This document shows, piece after piece, positions 55,473-64,000 of a DNA stretch of 64,000 nt. Numbering within the stretch: position 1 is the stretch's first letter; every line of letters starts with the position of its first letter. Source of the DNA: Ensifer sp. LC11 (GTDB lineage Bacteria; Pseudomonadota; Alphaproteobacteria; Rhizobiales; Rhizobiaceae); assembly GCF_001695835.1 (NCBI RefSeq), contig NZ_MBSO01000056.1, positions 1 through 64,000 of the forward strand, in the 5' to 3' direction. The position numbers and the translations under genes were made by a program. The notes beneath the pieces were generated by a model, which was given only the letters and a program-made list of their open reading frames with translations, was not told the origin of the DNA and did no database searches.

Positions 55473-56504
55473 GTGGACAGACAGATCAAGACCATGGAGG
55501 ATTTTTCGGAGTTCGTCGGCCTGTCGCGGCCAACGGTCTCGAAATACTTCAATGATCCAGGCTCGGTCCGCAAGAAGACCCGCGACGCCATCGAGGTGGC
55601 AATCAAGCAGTCGGGTTTTCGGCCGAACATCTTCGCCGTCAACTTGAACCGCCGCCGCACCAATATCCTCGGCGTCATCGTCCCGAACTCGACCGACCCG
55701 TTCTACATGGCGTTGACGCGCCGGATCGAGCACATCGCCAACCAGGCCGGCTTCCTCGCCTTCGTGCTCTCCTCCGACGGACGGCCGGAGATGGAGGAGC
55801 GGGCGATCGAGACCTTCAAATCGATGAACGTCGCCGGCGCCATCATCGCGCCACTCGGCGTGCAATCGCATCACAAGACGCTGACGGCGCTCGGCGAGAG
55901 TATTCCTTTGATCTACGTGGACTCGCCGCTCGACGACAGCTCCTCCTTCGTCGGCACCGACAACCGCCAGAGCTTCCGGCTGATGGTCGATTATCTCTGC
56001 CGCTCGGGAAGCCCGCCCTGTTATCTCGGCATGCCGCCGGTCAACAACAACGCCTTGGCCCGGCGCGACGCCTATCTGGAGGCGATGCAGCAGCTGAAGA
56101 TGGAGCCGGCGCTGGTTACGACCACGCCGAACGGTTCCTGGGACTTCGAGAAGTTCGGCTTCGACGAAACGCTGCGTATCCTCGGCTCCGGCGGCTTCCC
56201 GACGCAGACGGTGCTCTGTGCCAACGACCGCGTCGCCTTCGGCGTCATCGCCGCCGCCTTCCAGTCGGGCCTGAAGGTCGGCCGCGACGCCGATCTGCGC
56301 GTCGCCGGCCATGACGACCATCCGCTGTCGCGCTACACCTGCCCGCCCTTGACGACGGTGGCGCAGAACTACAACGAGATCGGCCGGCTGGCGATCGAGC
56401 TCTTGCTCTTCAAGCTCGGGGAGACGTCAGACGACGGCGGCGCCTTCCCCGAGGACGAGCGTATTCTCTTGAACGCCGAGATCATGCTGCGCGGCTCAGC
56501 CTAG
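55473..56504 (+). CDS. LacI-family transcriptional regulator (second)
   Basis: The product is 343 residues. The helix-turn-helix is TMEDFSEFVGLSRPTVSKYFNDPGSVRKKTRDAI (about 7-40). The sensor domain has NILGVIVPNSTDPFYMALTRRIEHI. The likely start is the GTG at 55473. An in-frame ATG at 55494 would cut into the region just before the DNA-binding helices. It follows the sugar operon and probably regulates it. Its inducer is unknown. Confidence 0.86.
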   Translation: MDRQIKTMEDFSEFVGLSRPTVSKYFNDPGSVRKKTRDAIEVAIKQSGFRPNIFAVNLNRRRTNILGVIVPNSTDPFYMALTRRIEHIANQAGFLAFVLSSDGRPEMEERAIETFKSMNVAGAIIAPLGVQSHHKTLTALGESIPLIYVDSPLDDSSSFVGTDNRQSFRLMVDYLCRSGSPPCYLGMPPVNNNALARRDAYLEAMQQLKMEPALVTTTPNGSWDFEKFGFDETLRILGSGGFPTQTVLCANDRVAFGVIAAAFQSGLKVGRDADLRVAGHDDHPLSRYTCPPLTTVAQNYNEIGRLAIELLLFKLGETSDDGGAFPEDERILLNAEIMLRGSA

Positions 56505-56587
56505 AAAACCCAGCAAAGTGCGACGCAGTTTTCGCTGCAATCGCCTCCTTCGAAGAGCCTCGGCCAAACCGGCGGCCGATCCGCAGT

Positions 56588-57202
56588 TCATGAGCGGCGC
56601 GCCAAGGCGAGGACCCGATCGGTCGTCAGGATGTCGCCGAAGGTGTCATCGATCGTCGCCAGCGACGCGCGGTGCAGCACGGCATGCGGAACGACATCGT
56701 CGTCACCCGTATCGAGATCGCGCGTGGCACAGGCATCCCCTGCCACGATGACGCTGAAGCCGAGCGGCACGGCATCGCGCGCGGCACCGGCGACGCAGGC
56801 ATGGGTCATCAGCCCTGTGATGACGAGCGTATCGATCCCGGCTTTCTCGAGTTGCTGGCCGAGGTCGGTGCTGGCAAACACGCTCACCGAAGACTTGCGC
56901 ACCACGGCATGGTTGGCAGCCGGCTGAATGTCCCGGTGAAAAGCAACGGTCGCGCTGTCCTCGGCAAAGACTGGGCTGCCGGCCGGGGCAACATGCTGGA
57001 CATGGTAGACCTTCATGCCATCAGCGTCGGCGCGCTTGATCAGCCTCTTGGCATTTGCAAGCGCCTTTTCCCCATCCGGGATCGGCATGCGGCCCGAAAA
57101 ATACTCGTTCTGGAAATCGATCGCCAACAGGGCGGTCTTGCGAGGATCCAGGCTTTCGGGCGTGGGGGCACCGGCAATGGTACGAATGGTCGGGTGTGTC
57201 AT
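56588..57202 (-). CDS. Isochorismatase-family cysteine hydrolase
   Basis: The product is 204 residues. The full catalytic triad is visible: D29 in LLAIDFQNEY, K103 in VVRKSSVSVF and C136 in MTHACVAG. The family includes nicotinamidase, N-carbamoylsarcosine amidohydrolase and isochorismatase. The substrate cannot be fixed by eye. I chose the ATG at 57202 with AAAGGA upstream; the frame is open to 57244. It is divergent from an FtrA-type AraC regulator, a common pairing that suggests regulation by that protein. Confidence 0.85.
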   Translation of the reverse strand: MTHPTIRTIAGAPTPESLDPRKTALLAIDFQNEYFSGRMPIPDGEKALANAKRLIKRADADGMKVYHVQHVAPAGSPVFAEDSATVAFHRDIQPAANHAVVRKSSVSVFASTDLGQQLEKAGIDTLVITGLMTHACVAGAARDAVPLGFSVIVAGDACATRDLDTGDDDVVPHAVLHRASLATIDDTFGDILTTDRVLALARRS

Positions 57203-57325
57203 GGGAGGTTCCTTTCGTGTTCTGACGCCCGCGAAAATCGCCAAACCACCGGCATCACGAAAGTGGCCTGAATGACAATATGTGATAGGTTCCGGCCAAA
57301 CTTACAGGATCGGGATCGCCTGAAC

Positions 57326-58297
57326 ATGCACACCATCGCCGTCGTCGCCTTCGAGGGCATCAGCCCGTTCCATCTCTCCGTGCCCTGCATCGTCTTCGGC
57401 GACGACCTGTTGAAGCTCGGCGTGCCGCGCTACCGGCTGCTGATCGCCGGTGAAAAGACCGGAACGGTCCGCACCATGTCCGGCTTTCACATCGAGGTGG
57501 AGCATGACCTCTCGCGCCTTGCCGAAGCGGACACGATCGTCGTGCCGGCCTGGGACGATCCACGTAACCGCCCTTCGGCAGATTTGCTGAAAACACTGCG
57601 GACCGCCCACGCCCGCGGCGCCCGGCTCGTCGGCCTCTGTCTCGGCACCTTCGTTCTGGCCGAGGCAGGCCTGCTCGATGGACGCACCGCCTCGACACAC
57701 TGGGCCTGGGCCGACGAATTCGAGCGCGCCTATCCCGCGGTCATGCTGAACCGCAACGCGCTCTACATCGACGAGGGCGATATCCTGACTTCGGCCGGCA
57801 CGGCCGCCGCGATCGACTGTTGCCTGCACATCGTGCGCAATGACCATGGCGCCGAGATTGCCAATCGTATCGCCCGCAGGCTGGTCGTAGCACCCCATCG
57901 CCACGGCGATCAGGCGCAATACATCGAGGCGCCCCTGCCCGCTCCGGGCAGCGGCGACCCGCTGGGCGCAACGATCGCCTGGGCGATCGAACATCTGGGC
58001 GAGCCGCTGTCCCTGGAACGACTGGCGGATCACGCCGGCATGAGCCTTCGCAGTTTCACACGGCATTTCCGCAGGAAGACGGGAACGACCTTTACCCAAT
58101 GGCTTCTCATGCAACGGCTTGCGACCGCGCAACGTCTGCTTGAGACCGGCTCCTGCTCGGTCGATCACGTGGCGGAGATGGCGGGCTTCGGCTCCACCGT
58201 CTCCTTCCGACAGCATTTCACCCGGACCTTCTCGATCTCGCCAGCAAGCTATCGGCGGCAGTTCCGGGAGAGACCAGCACTCGAAGCTGCGCCCTGA
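57326..58297 (+). CDS. AraC-family regulator with DJ-1/GATase1-like N-domain (FtrA type)
   Basis: The product is 323 residues. The N-terminal DJ-1/PfpI-like domain (about 1-190) has the nucleophile-elbow cysteine C105 in LVGLCLGTFVLAEAGLLDGRTASTHWAW. The C-terminal AraC DNA-binding domain (about 220-315) has LSLERLADHAGMSLRSFTRHFRRKTGTTFTQWL and VAEMAGFGSTVSFRQHFTRTFSISPASYRRQF. I chose the ATG at 57326 with AGGATCGGGA upstream, 123 bases from the divergent hydrolase gene. It probably activates that gene. The ligand is unknown. Confidence 0.88.
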   Translation: MHTIAVVAFEGISPFHLSVPCIVFGDDLLKLGVPRYRLLIAGEKTGTVRTMSGFHIEVEHDLSRLAEADTIVVPAWDDPRNRPSADLLKTLRTAHARGARLVGLCLGTFVLAEAGLLDGRTASTHWAWADEFERAYPAVMLNRNALYIDEGDILTSAGTAAAIDCCLHIVRNDHGAEIANRIARRLVVAPHRHGDQAQYIEAPLPAPGSGDPLGATIAWAIEHLGEPLSLERLADHAGMSLRSFTRHFRRKTGTTFTQWLLMQRLATAQRLLETGSCSVDHVAEMAGFGSTVSFRQHFTRTFSISPASYRRQFRERPALEAAP

Positions 58298-58328
58298 AGC
58301 GCGCAACCTCAAGGCTGGAGAACATCCC

Positions 58329-59579
58329 TCAGGATATGCAGCCCCGGGCGCTCGCCGGCAGCGGCTGCCGGCGCACCAGGGCCACCAGCATCGGCACGGC
58401 GACCGTTGAAACAACGGCGGCGCAAAGGAAGAAAGCGGCGTAGCCGAAGCGCTCGGCGATCCAGCCGGCGCCAAGACCGCCGGCCATGCCGACGAGGCTG
58501 TCCATGCACTGGAACAGGGTGAAGTCGACGCCCGCCTGCCGCGGATCGGCCCAGCCCATGAACTGGGCGTAGAGCGCGACGAAACCGATCGCCATTACGC
58601 CCGAGGAACTGGCGACCGCAAGCGCCATCACCACCGGGCGGGACACATCGCCCGACGCGCCGACATAGGCAAAGGCGATAAGCATCGTCACCTGCAGGAG
58701 CAGGGCGCCGATCAGCACGGTGCCGGCACCGCACAGGCGCACGAGCAGTCCGCCGAAGAGCGCGCCGCCGAAACCGACAAGCATGCTGCCGACGCCATTG
58801 AGGACCCCGACCGAGGCGAGGTCAAAGCCGTAATCGATGAGGAACGGCCCAAGCATGGCGAGGCCCCATTTTTGCGCCGAGACGTAGACTGCCGCAAGCA
58901 GCAGACCTTTGCGCACCTCCGGGCGCCGCAGCGCGGCTTTAAGCGACGGGACATGGCTGCGGGCCTCGCTCGTCGGGCGCGAACCGGGGCCGAGCAGGAA
59001 GGGAAGGCCAAGCGCCAGCACGACGACCGCCATGATCCACACCGCCGGCGCCCAGCCGAGACGATCGACCAGAACGAGGAACAATCCAGCACCGATCGCC
59101 GAACCGACATAGGAACCGCCAACCTGGGCGGCGTTGCCCCAGCCGTGGTGTTCTTCGGCCAGGGTCTCGACGGCAAAGCCGTCGCAGGCAATATCGACGG
59201 TCGAGGTGAAAAGCGCGATGAACACCAAACAGGCGAGCACGGGAGCAAGCCGCTCCGGCCCGAGCAGGCCCAGGACCGCAAGCATCGTGGCCGAAAACGC
59301 GCCGCCGACAAGAATGACCACTGCCGAGCGATTGCGGCCAGCCGCCGGCAGGCGGAAACGCTCCACCTGCGGCGACCACAGGAACTTCAGCGCCCAGGGC
59401 AAGACCGTGAGGTAGACGAGGCCGATCTGGTCGAGCGGCAGCCCTTGGGTCCGGAGCACCGCCGGTGGACCAAGCATTGTCAGCCCGCCGATGACGCTTT
59501 GCGCCACATAGAGCCCGCCGACCGCAAAGAAGATCGCCGCCGGCGACGGCGCTGTTGACGGCTTGGCCTCAATCGCCAT
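58329..59579 (-). CDS. MFS transporter, RhtX/FptX-like siderophore permease
   Basis: The product is 416 residues with about 12 membrane helices. The N-terminal region ([51 protein letters not shown]) is of the AmpG/RhtX type. RhtX and FptX are single-chain inner-membrane importers of rhizobactin 1021 and pyochelin. The start codon shares one base with the TonB-receptor stop, so the two are co-translated. An ABC importer is not needed if it imports the siderophore alone. The ligand is inferred from context. Confidence 0.82.
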   Translation of the reverse strand: MAIEAKPSTAPSPAAIFFAVGGLYVAQSVIGGLTMLGPPAVLRTQGLPLDQIGLVYLTVLPWALKFLWSPQVERFRLPAAGRNRSAVVILVGGAFSATMLAVLGLLGPERLAPVLACLVFIALFTSTVDIACDGFAVETLAEEHHGWGNAAQVGGSYVGSAIGAGLFLVLVDRLGWAPAVWIMAVVVLALGLPFLLGPGSRPTSEARSHVPSLKAALRRPEVRKGLLLAAVYVSAQKWGLAMLGPFLIDYGFDLASVGVLNGVGSMLVGFGGALFGGLLVRLCGAGTVLIGALLLQVTMLIAFAYVGASGDVSRPVVMALAVASSSGVMAIGFVALYAQFMGWADPRQAGVDFTLFQCMDSLVGMAGGLGAGWIAERFGYAAFFLCAAVVSTVAVPMLVALVRRQPLPASARGCIS

Positions 59580-61984
59580 CAGAAGCGGTAGCGCACGCTG
59601 GCAACGACCTTGCGGCCTTCGTCGAAGTAGCAGAAGCCCGTGGTGCAGAGCTGCTCGACCTCGTTGAAGAGATTGGTCGCGTTGAGCTGCAGGCGGACGC
59701 CCTCGAAGTTCGGATTGGCGGCGCCGAGATCATAGCGGACCGACGCATCGACGAAGGTGCGCGCTTCGTTGTTGAGAACGGGCGTGTGAACGTTGTCGCC
59801 GAAGCTCGATCCGACATAGCGCACGCCGGCGCCGACACCGAGCCCTTCGAGCACGCCGGACTGCACCTCGTAGTCCGCCCAGAGCGAGAACATGTGGTAG
59901 GGCGAAGAATTCAGCTGATTGCCGAGCGTCTCGGAGGTCAGCTTGGTGATCTCGACGTCGTTGTAGGAATAGGAGGCGATGAAGTTCCAGCCGTTGTCGA
60001 GCGACGCCGTGCCTTCGAGTTCGAAACCGCGCGACTTGAGATCAAGCTGGCGCAGTAGGTTCAAGCCCGAGGATGTCTCATAGACGGTGGCGCTCTCCTG
60101 GTCGATGTCGAAGACAGCCGCGGTGATCGTCGCGTTCTGGCCGGGGATCTCGTACTTGATACCCGCTTCCCATTGCTTGCCGAGCGTCGGCATGGCCGGG
60201 GTATCGCTGCCGCCAAGGTTGATGATCACGCCCGGGTTGGAGACGAAGGCGGTGCCGTAGCTGACATAGGGCATCATGCCGTTCGCAAGCACGTAGCCGA
60301 GGGCGGCGCGCGCGGTCGTTTCGCTGTCGTCGCGGTTGAAGCGCCTTCCGTCGACCGCATATTTGTTGTCGACCCAGTCGTGCCGCAGGCCCGCCGTCAG
60401 GCGCCAGGCCTCATATTCGATCTGGTCCTGGATATAGATGCCGATGCCGCTCTGCGATTGCTTCTGGGTGGAGGTCAGCGCCGGCACATAGGTGAAGTCG
60501 TCCCTGAACAGATCCGGTCCGCTGCCCTGCTTCGAGGTGTATTTCATGTAGCTGTAGTCGACGCCGGCAATCAGCTGATGGGCGGCACCACCGGTGTCGA
60601 AGTCGAACTTCAGATAGGTATCGCTGGCAACGCCGGTATTGTCCTCGACGGTCAGGCCCGGATAGTTGGCGAAGACCCATTCCTGCCGCGTCGAAATGTC
60701 GGAATAGCGCAGCTTGTGAAAAAGCGTGACGCTGTCGCTAAGCTCATGCTCCAGCTCGTAGCCGATGCGCGCCTGCTTCTGGGTGAAATCGTTGAAGCGC
60801 GCATCGCCGCCATAGGTCGGGATCGCGCCGATCGACTTGCCGTCCGGCCCGTAGCGGTTGAGATAGCCCCAGGTGCCGCCGGTGGTCGAATCCATGTACT
60901 CGCCAAGCAGGGTGAACTTGGTGCCCTCGTCCGGCTGCCAGGTGAAGGCGGGTGCGATGAACAGGCGGTCGTCCTTGACCGCCTCGATCTCGGTGCGACC
61001 ATCGCGCGCAAGCCCGGTCATGCGGTAGAGCATGGTGCCTTCGTCGTCGAGCGGCCCGGAAACGTCGAATGCGCCCTGTACCCGACCGTAGGACCCGTAC
61101 TGCACTTCGACCTCGCGCAGCGGATCGCTGGTCGGCCGCTTCGAGACGATATCGACGATGCCGCCGGAGCTGCTGGCGCCATAGATCGAGGCCGCCGGAC
61201 CACGGAGCGTGGCGATCGCCTCGACGCCATAGGGCTCCAGCCGGAAGAGACCGTTCGGGCTCGATATCTGCCGGAGGCCGTCGCGGAAGATGCCGGTCAG
61301 CGTGAGATCTATGCCGCGCACCTTGAAGGCGTCGAAGCGCGGTTCGGCACCGTACTGGCCGACGCGGGCGCCAGGCGTGTAGTTCAGCGCCTCCATCAGG
61401 TTCTGTGGCTTCAGGTCCTGCAACTGCTTCTGGCTGATCACCGACATCGACTGCGGCGTCTGCATGACAGGCGTATCGGTCTTGGTCGCGATCCTTGCGG
61501 ATTTCGCCACATACCCGTCGGTCTCAACGATGCCTTCTGCGCCGGTACGCTCCCCGGTCGCGGTGATCTTTTCGAGCTGCGTCGTGCCGTCCTTGACAAC
61601 GGCGCCGGTGGTGATTTCCGCATCGGCCGGGTCGAAGATCTGAACGGTCTTCGCACTGACGACCCGGTAGCCAAGCCCGGTTCCCTGCAGCAATTGCGCG
61701 ACCGCCGCTTCGGTCGAAAGCGTGCCATTGACGCCCTTGGTCGCCTTTCCCGTGGTCAGCGCGCTCGGATAGAGCATGCGCAGGTCTGCCTGCTGGCCAA
61801 GCTTCAGGATGCCCGCTTCGAGGGACCCCGCGGAAACGGATATCGACCTTGGCGCCGATATCGCGACCGGTGCCGTCGTCGCCTCGGCCTGCGCTGCGTT
61901 CGCGCAGGCGATGAAAGAAACACTGGCAAGCGCCAGCCGTGCGAAAGAACGGCGCCGTGAACCGCGACCCTGCAAAATTCTCAT
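59579..61984 (-). CDS. TonB-dependent siderophore receptor with N-terminal signalling (STN) domain
   Basis: The product is 801 residues. A signal peptide of about 33 residues is followed by an STN domain (about 45-110, [30 protein letters not shown]) that contacts FecR. The plug is about 165-290 ([38 protein letters not shown]), followed by a 22-strand barrel ending in VASVRYRF. It belongs to the FhuA/FpvA group that takes up ferric siderophores and signals across the outer membrane. I chose the ATG at 61984 with TAGGGGA upstream; the frame extends to 62083 without a signal peptide. It is downstream of FecR and FecI, its likely regulators. Confidence 0.92.
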   Translation of the reverse strand: MRILQGRGSRRRSFARLALASVSFIACANAAQAEATTAPVAISAPRSISVSAGSLEAGILKLGQQADLRMLYPSALTTGKATKGVNGTLSTEAAVAQLLQGTGLGYRVVSAKTVQIFDPADAEITTGAVVKDGTTQLEKITATGERTGAEGIVETDGYVAKSARIATKTDTPVMQTPQSMSVISQKQLQDLKPQNLMEALNYTPGARVGQYGAEPRFDAFKVRGIDLTLTGIFRDGLRQISSPNGLFRLEPYGVEAIATLRGPAASIYGASSSGGIVDIVSKRPTSDPLREVEVQYGSYGRVQGAFDVSGPLDDEGTMLYRMTGLARDGRTEIEAVKDDRLFIAPAFTWQPDEGTKFTLLGEYMDSTTGGTWGYLNRYGPDGKSIGAIPTYGGDARFNDFTQKQARIGYELEHELSDSVTLFHKLRYSDISTRQEWVFANYPGLTVEDNTGVASDTYLKFDFDTGGAAHQLIAGVDYSYMKYTSKQGSGPDLFRDDFTYVPALTSTQKQSQSGIGIYIQDQIEYEAWRLTAGLRHDWVDNKYAVDGRRFNRDDSETTARAALGYVLANGMMPYVSYGTAFVSNPGVIINLGGSDTPAMPTLGKQWEAGIKYEIPGQNATITAAVFDIDQESATVYETSSGLNLLRQLDLKSRGFELEGTASLDNGWNFIASYSYNDVEITKLTSETLGNQLNSSPYHMFSLWADYEVQSGVLEGLGVGAGVRYVGSSFGDNVHTPVLNNEARTFVDASVRYDLGAANPNFEGVRLQLNATNLFNEVEQLCTTGFCYFDEGRKVVASVRYRF

Positions 61985-62024
61985 CCGAGATCCCCTACTC
62001 AACTCCTGGGCGGGCCGCCTGCCT

Positions 62025-62053
62025 GGGCGAGACACGGAAACTGAGCGATTTCC
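62025..62053 (-). promoter_or_regulatory. Candidate FecI-type ECF promoter of the TonB receptor
   Basis: On the minus strand GGAAAT (62053-62048) is followed after 17 bases by TCGCCC (62030-62025), a layout like FecI-dependent promoters. The -35 lies in a perfect inverted repeat ACGGAAA/TTTCCGT (62034-62055). The transcript would start about 35 bases before the receptor ATG. Confidence 0.35.
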
Positions 62054-62141
62054 GTCCACCTCAGGCATTTGCGACATTGCCACTGCTGACTAAGAGCGCG
62101 GGGGACGCGATCTCCTGACGTCATCAGGAAGATTTTTCTGC

Positions 62142-63092
62142 CTAACGGGATTGGACGACGACCATGAGGCCGGACAGCCTGATGACGCGCAGCGGCAGGC
62201 TCGCCTCCAGCACCCGCAGGGCGTCGTCGGTATCGTGCAGATCGAAGATGCCGGAGACTTCGAGCGCGCCGGCCGCTTCGTCGATGAGCAGGATGCGGCC
62301 GCGACGGTAGCGCTCGAGCGTGGCGAGCACGTCGCGTAAGGGTCGGCGCGAAAAGACGAGCTTGCCGTCACGCCAGGCGGTTCCGGCAGCGACATCCACC
62401 TTCGACAGGGATATCCGCCCCTGCTTGTCGATCGTCGCCGCCTCGCCGGCGCCGAGAACCGCTTTCTGGCCGGCCGCCTCGACCTCGACGCGGCCTTCCT
62501 CGACCTGCACGCCGGCTGCCCGGTCGGCACCGGCCGTTCCGACCGAATAGCGGGTTCCGAGCGCCATCGCACTCAAGGCGCCATCTTCGACCACGAAGGG
62601 CCGCGACGGGTTCTTCGCAACGGCAAAAAAGGCTTCGCCACGCAACAACTGCACCGTTCTGCGGTCCTGCCCGTAGTGAACAACGAGGGCCGTGTCGGTG
62701 TTGAGGTCGACCTCGGTTCCGTCCTCCAGCGTGATGCGCCTGATCTCGCCGACGCCGGTATAGTAATCGGCGCGCCAGCGGTCGCCGTAGGGTGTCGTCA
62801 GCGACAGGATCGCGACACCCGCCGCCAGACAGAGCCCGACGAAGCCGCCGACCCGGCGGCGGCTTTGCGCACGCAGTTCCCCGAGCCGCCCCTCGGGGAT
62901 CGGCACATCTCCGAGATCGCCCCAGAGCGCCCGCAACTCGTCGTAAGCCCGCTGGTGATCCGGATGCTGGCCAACCCAGCGCTCGAATGCCTGGCGATCC
63001 ACTTCCGTCGCATCGTCGGACTGAAGCCGCGCGACCCAGGTCGCAGCCGCTTGCAGAATACTGTCGTCGATGGTCTGGCGACTGCCGCTCAT
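62142..63092 (-). CDS. FecR-family anti-sigma/sigma regulator
   Basis: The product is 316 residues. The cytoplasmic N-terminal domain (about 1-75) has the typical W residues (ATWVARLQSDDATEVDRQAFERWVGQHPDHQRAYDEL). One membrane helix (about 81-98) follows, then a periplasmic FecR domain (GEIRRITLEDGTEVDLNTDTALVVHY, LLRGEAFFAVAKNPSRPFVV). It transmits the occupied state of the TonB receptor to the FecI sigma factor. It lies between the sigma factor and the receptor, 98 bases after the sigma gene. Confidence 0.92.
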   Translation of the reverse strand: MSGSRQTIDDSILQAAATWVARLQSDDATEVDRQAFERWVGQHPDHQRAYDELRALWGDLGDVPIPEGRLGELRAQSRRRVGGFVGLCLAAGVAILSLTTPYGDRWRADYYTGVGEIRRITLEDGTEVDLNTDTALVVHYGQDRRTVQLLRGEAFFAVAKNPSRPFVVEDGALSAMALGTRYSVGTAGADRAAGVQVEEGRVEVEAAGQKAVLGAGEAATIDKQGRISLSKVDVAAGTAWRDGKLVFSRRPLRDVLATLERYRRGRILLIDEAAGALEVSGIFDLHDTDDALRVLEASLPLRVIRLSGLMVVVQSR

Positions 63093-63190
63093 TCACGTCT
63101 TCCGGTCGAATTGAAAATGCCGTCGGGCGATCCTCAAAGAATCGCTCTCACCATCTTAGAGTTGAAACGACGATTTTGCCTGACGTTCGC

Positions 63191-63697
63191 TCAGAAAATA
63201 ATCTCGGCGCGCATCTTCCGGCATTCAAGCAGCGCCCGGATGATGTGTTTTTCGACCATGTTTCTTGAGATGCCGAGCTGCTCGGCGATCGCGCCGTTGC
63301 TTAAGCCATGCAGGCGGCTGAGGATGAAGACCTGCTGGCAGCGGTTGGGAAGTCCCTGGATGGTGCGCGCCATGATCAACAGGCACTGGCGGGCGTTGAC
63401 GATACGGTCCTGAATGGGGCGATCTTCCGCGTGCTCCATGCCGTCTTCGTCGGCGACAAACAATGCCTGCTCCCGTGCGGCACGCTCGGAGGCGACCCGG
63501 GCAACAGAGCGAGCAACCTGAAACAGATAGGCCTGCGGGTTCTCGATCAGCGTCGAGCGCGATGCCTCAAGCATACGCATGAAGGTCTCCTGGGTGGCAT
63601 CGACCGCGTCTTCGCGATTTCTCAGGCGCCGACTGAAGAAACGGCGGATCCTGCCTTCCTCCCGCTCGTGAAGCCCCTGCACCATCGCATCGGTCAT
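63191..63697 (-). CDS. FecI-type ECF sigma factor
   Basis: The product is 168 residues. Region 2 has FFSRRLRNREDAVDATQETFMRMLEA, and region 4 GLPNRCQQVFILSRLHGLSNGAIAEQLGISRNMVEKHIIRALLECR. The pattern and length match iron-starvation sigma factors of the FecI group. It should direct transcription of the receptor operon when FecR signals ligand. I chose the ATG at 63697 with GAGAGG upstream. A RirA-type operator lies about 75 bases before the start, so it is probably iron-repressed. Confidence 0.92.
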   Translation of the reverse strand: MTDAMVQGLHEREEGRIRRFFSRRLRNREDAVDATQETFMRMLEASRSTLIENPQAYLFQVARSVARVASERAAREQALFVADEDGMEHAEDRPIQDRIVNARQCLLIMARTIQGLPNRCQQVFILSRLHGLSNGAIAEQLGISRNMVEKHIIRALLECRKMRAEIIF

Positions 63698-63769
63698 CAA
63701 TCTGCCTCTCCAGCGCGGGCTTTCGCACCGCCATCACAAACGTGCGGCGCCCGGTCGCCGCCGTTATCT

Positions 63770-63784
63770 TGAATACTTTACTCA
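63770..63784. promoter_or_regulatory. Candidate RirA iron-responsive operator (TGA-N9-TCA)
   Basis: TGAATACTTTACTCA matches the TGA-N9-TCA pattern of the rhizobial iron-responsive operator, with additional AT-rich content in the spacer. It lies 73-87 bases before the FecI start in an AT-rich patch, where RirA repression would be expected under iron sufficiency. Binding is inferred. Confidence 0.5.
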
Positions 63785-63896
63785 TGTTTCATAGGCGAAG
63801 CGGAGGCGCGCTGCAATGCGGCGGCGATGCGGCAGGAAGACCGAAACCGTGACGGAGCAGGTCGAGCCGTACATTAGGAAAGAACTGTTGCATGAG

Positions 63897-63931
63897 GGCC
63901 ACGGCGACCGACCGTTGGAGCGACCGTGGCC
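63897..63931 (-). terminator. Terminator-like hairpin at the right edge
   Basis: GGCCACGG (63897-63904) pairs perfectly with CCGTGGCC (63924-63931). On the minus strand it lies 7 bases after the possible stop at 63939 and is followed by a weak T-rich stretch (GTTCTTTCC about 15 bases later). It may end a minus-strand gene that enters from beyond the window. Confidence 0.4.
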
Positions 63932-63938
63932 GCCGGCG

Positions 63939-64000
63939 TCAATTTCGTCCGCTGCGCGCGAACATGGTCTCGATGGAACTCAACTCCGAGGCGAGGTGAT
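63939..64000 (-). CDS. Possible C-terminal end of a minus-strand gene cut by the window edge
   Basis: The minus-strand frame ending with TGA at 63941-63939 encodes HLASELSSIETMFARSGRN, a helix-like C-terminus. A hairpin follows the stop directly. Too little is visible to name a family. It could equally be a chance open frame. Confidence 0.3.
   Translation of the reverse strand, partial: HLASELSSIETMFARSGRN

Noticed and set aside
60173-61960. 595-residue plus-strand frame opposite the TonB receptor.
   Set aside because: Antisense shadow. The receptor on the other strand shows signal peptide, plug and barrel.

Overview
The window is high-GC, tightly packed bacterial DNA that looks like Rhizobiaceae (Ensifer/Sinorhizobium/Rhizobium group). 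The evidence is the number of ABC import operons, two copies of a compound palindrome that I recognise as the RIME-type intergenic mosaic element of rhizobia, a RirA-type iron operator upstream of a FecI sigma factor, an RopB/Omp25-like porin, and a rhizobial-type hydantoin racemase. I saw no rRNA, tRNA, CRISPR array, integrase or intact insertion sequence. The gene content (transport plus catabolism plus local regulator, repeated) would suit a chromid, a megaplasmid or an accessory chromosomal region. The replicon cannot be decided from this sequence.

Layout. (1) 0.2-11.5 kb: a fused hydantoinase A/B (5-oxoprolinase-like) gene, divergent from a MarR regulator, an oligopeptide ABC importer and an M14 carboxypeptidase. 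This looks like one peptide-scavenging unit. (2) 11.9-15.9 kb: an orphan FkbM methyltransferase, a two-component system, and an outer-membrane porin with a candidate CtrA box. (3) 16.0-25.9 kb, minus strand: ribose-type ABC importer, SorC regulator, aldo/keto reductase, GlpD-like flavoprotein dehydrogenase, LsrF-type class I aldolase and FGGY kinase. This is a complete but unassigned sugar or polyol catabolic operon, with a divergent LacI gene. (4) 27.2-32.3 kb, minus strand: Ugp-like ABC importer plus a calcineurin-type phosphodiesterase. (5) 32.8-37.8 kb: spermidine/putrescine-type ABC importer plus a hydantoin racemase.

(6) 37.8-46.7 kb: a cobalamin-control region. A LysR regulator and a DUF1127 gene precede a cobalamin riboswitch and metE. 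Next come a decayed thioesterase remnant, an NrdR-box promoter and a second cobalamin riboswitch that lead nrdHIEF. Both riboswitches drive B12-independent isozymes. (7) 46.7-49.2 kb: a Bcr/CflA efflux pump divergent from a TetR regulator with two tandem operators, then acylphosphatase. (8) 49.5-56.5 kb: a second ribose-type importer with a PfkB kinase, a GatZ/KbaZ protein and a LacI regulator, probably for ketohexose or hexitol use. (9) 56.6-58.3 kb: an isochorismatase-like hydrolase divergent from an FtrA-type AraC regulator. (10) 58.3-63.7 kb, minus strand: FecI, FecR, TonB-dependent transducer and RhtX-like permease, a complete siderophore uptake and signalling unit. The C-terminus of one more gene may lie at the right edge.

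One recurring design is visible. In four of the five ABC operons the solute-binding-protein gene is followed by a strong hairpin or RIME before the next gene, and in the fifth the binding protein is last and followed by a terminator. A RIME also separates nrdE from nrdF. These hairpins may set transcript stoichiometry.
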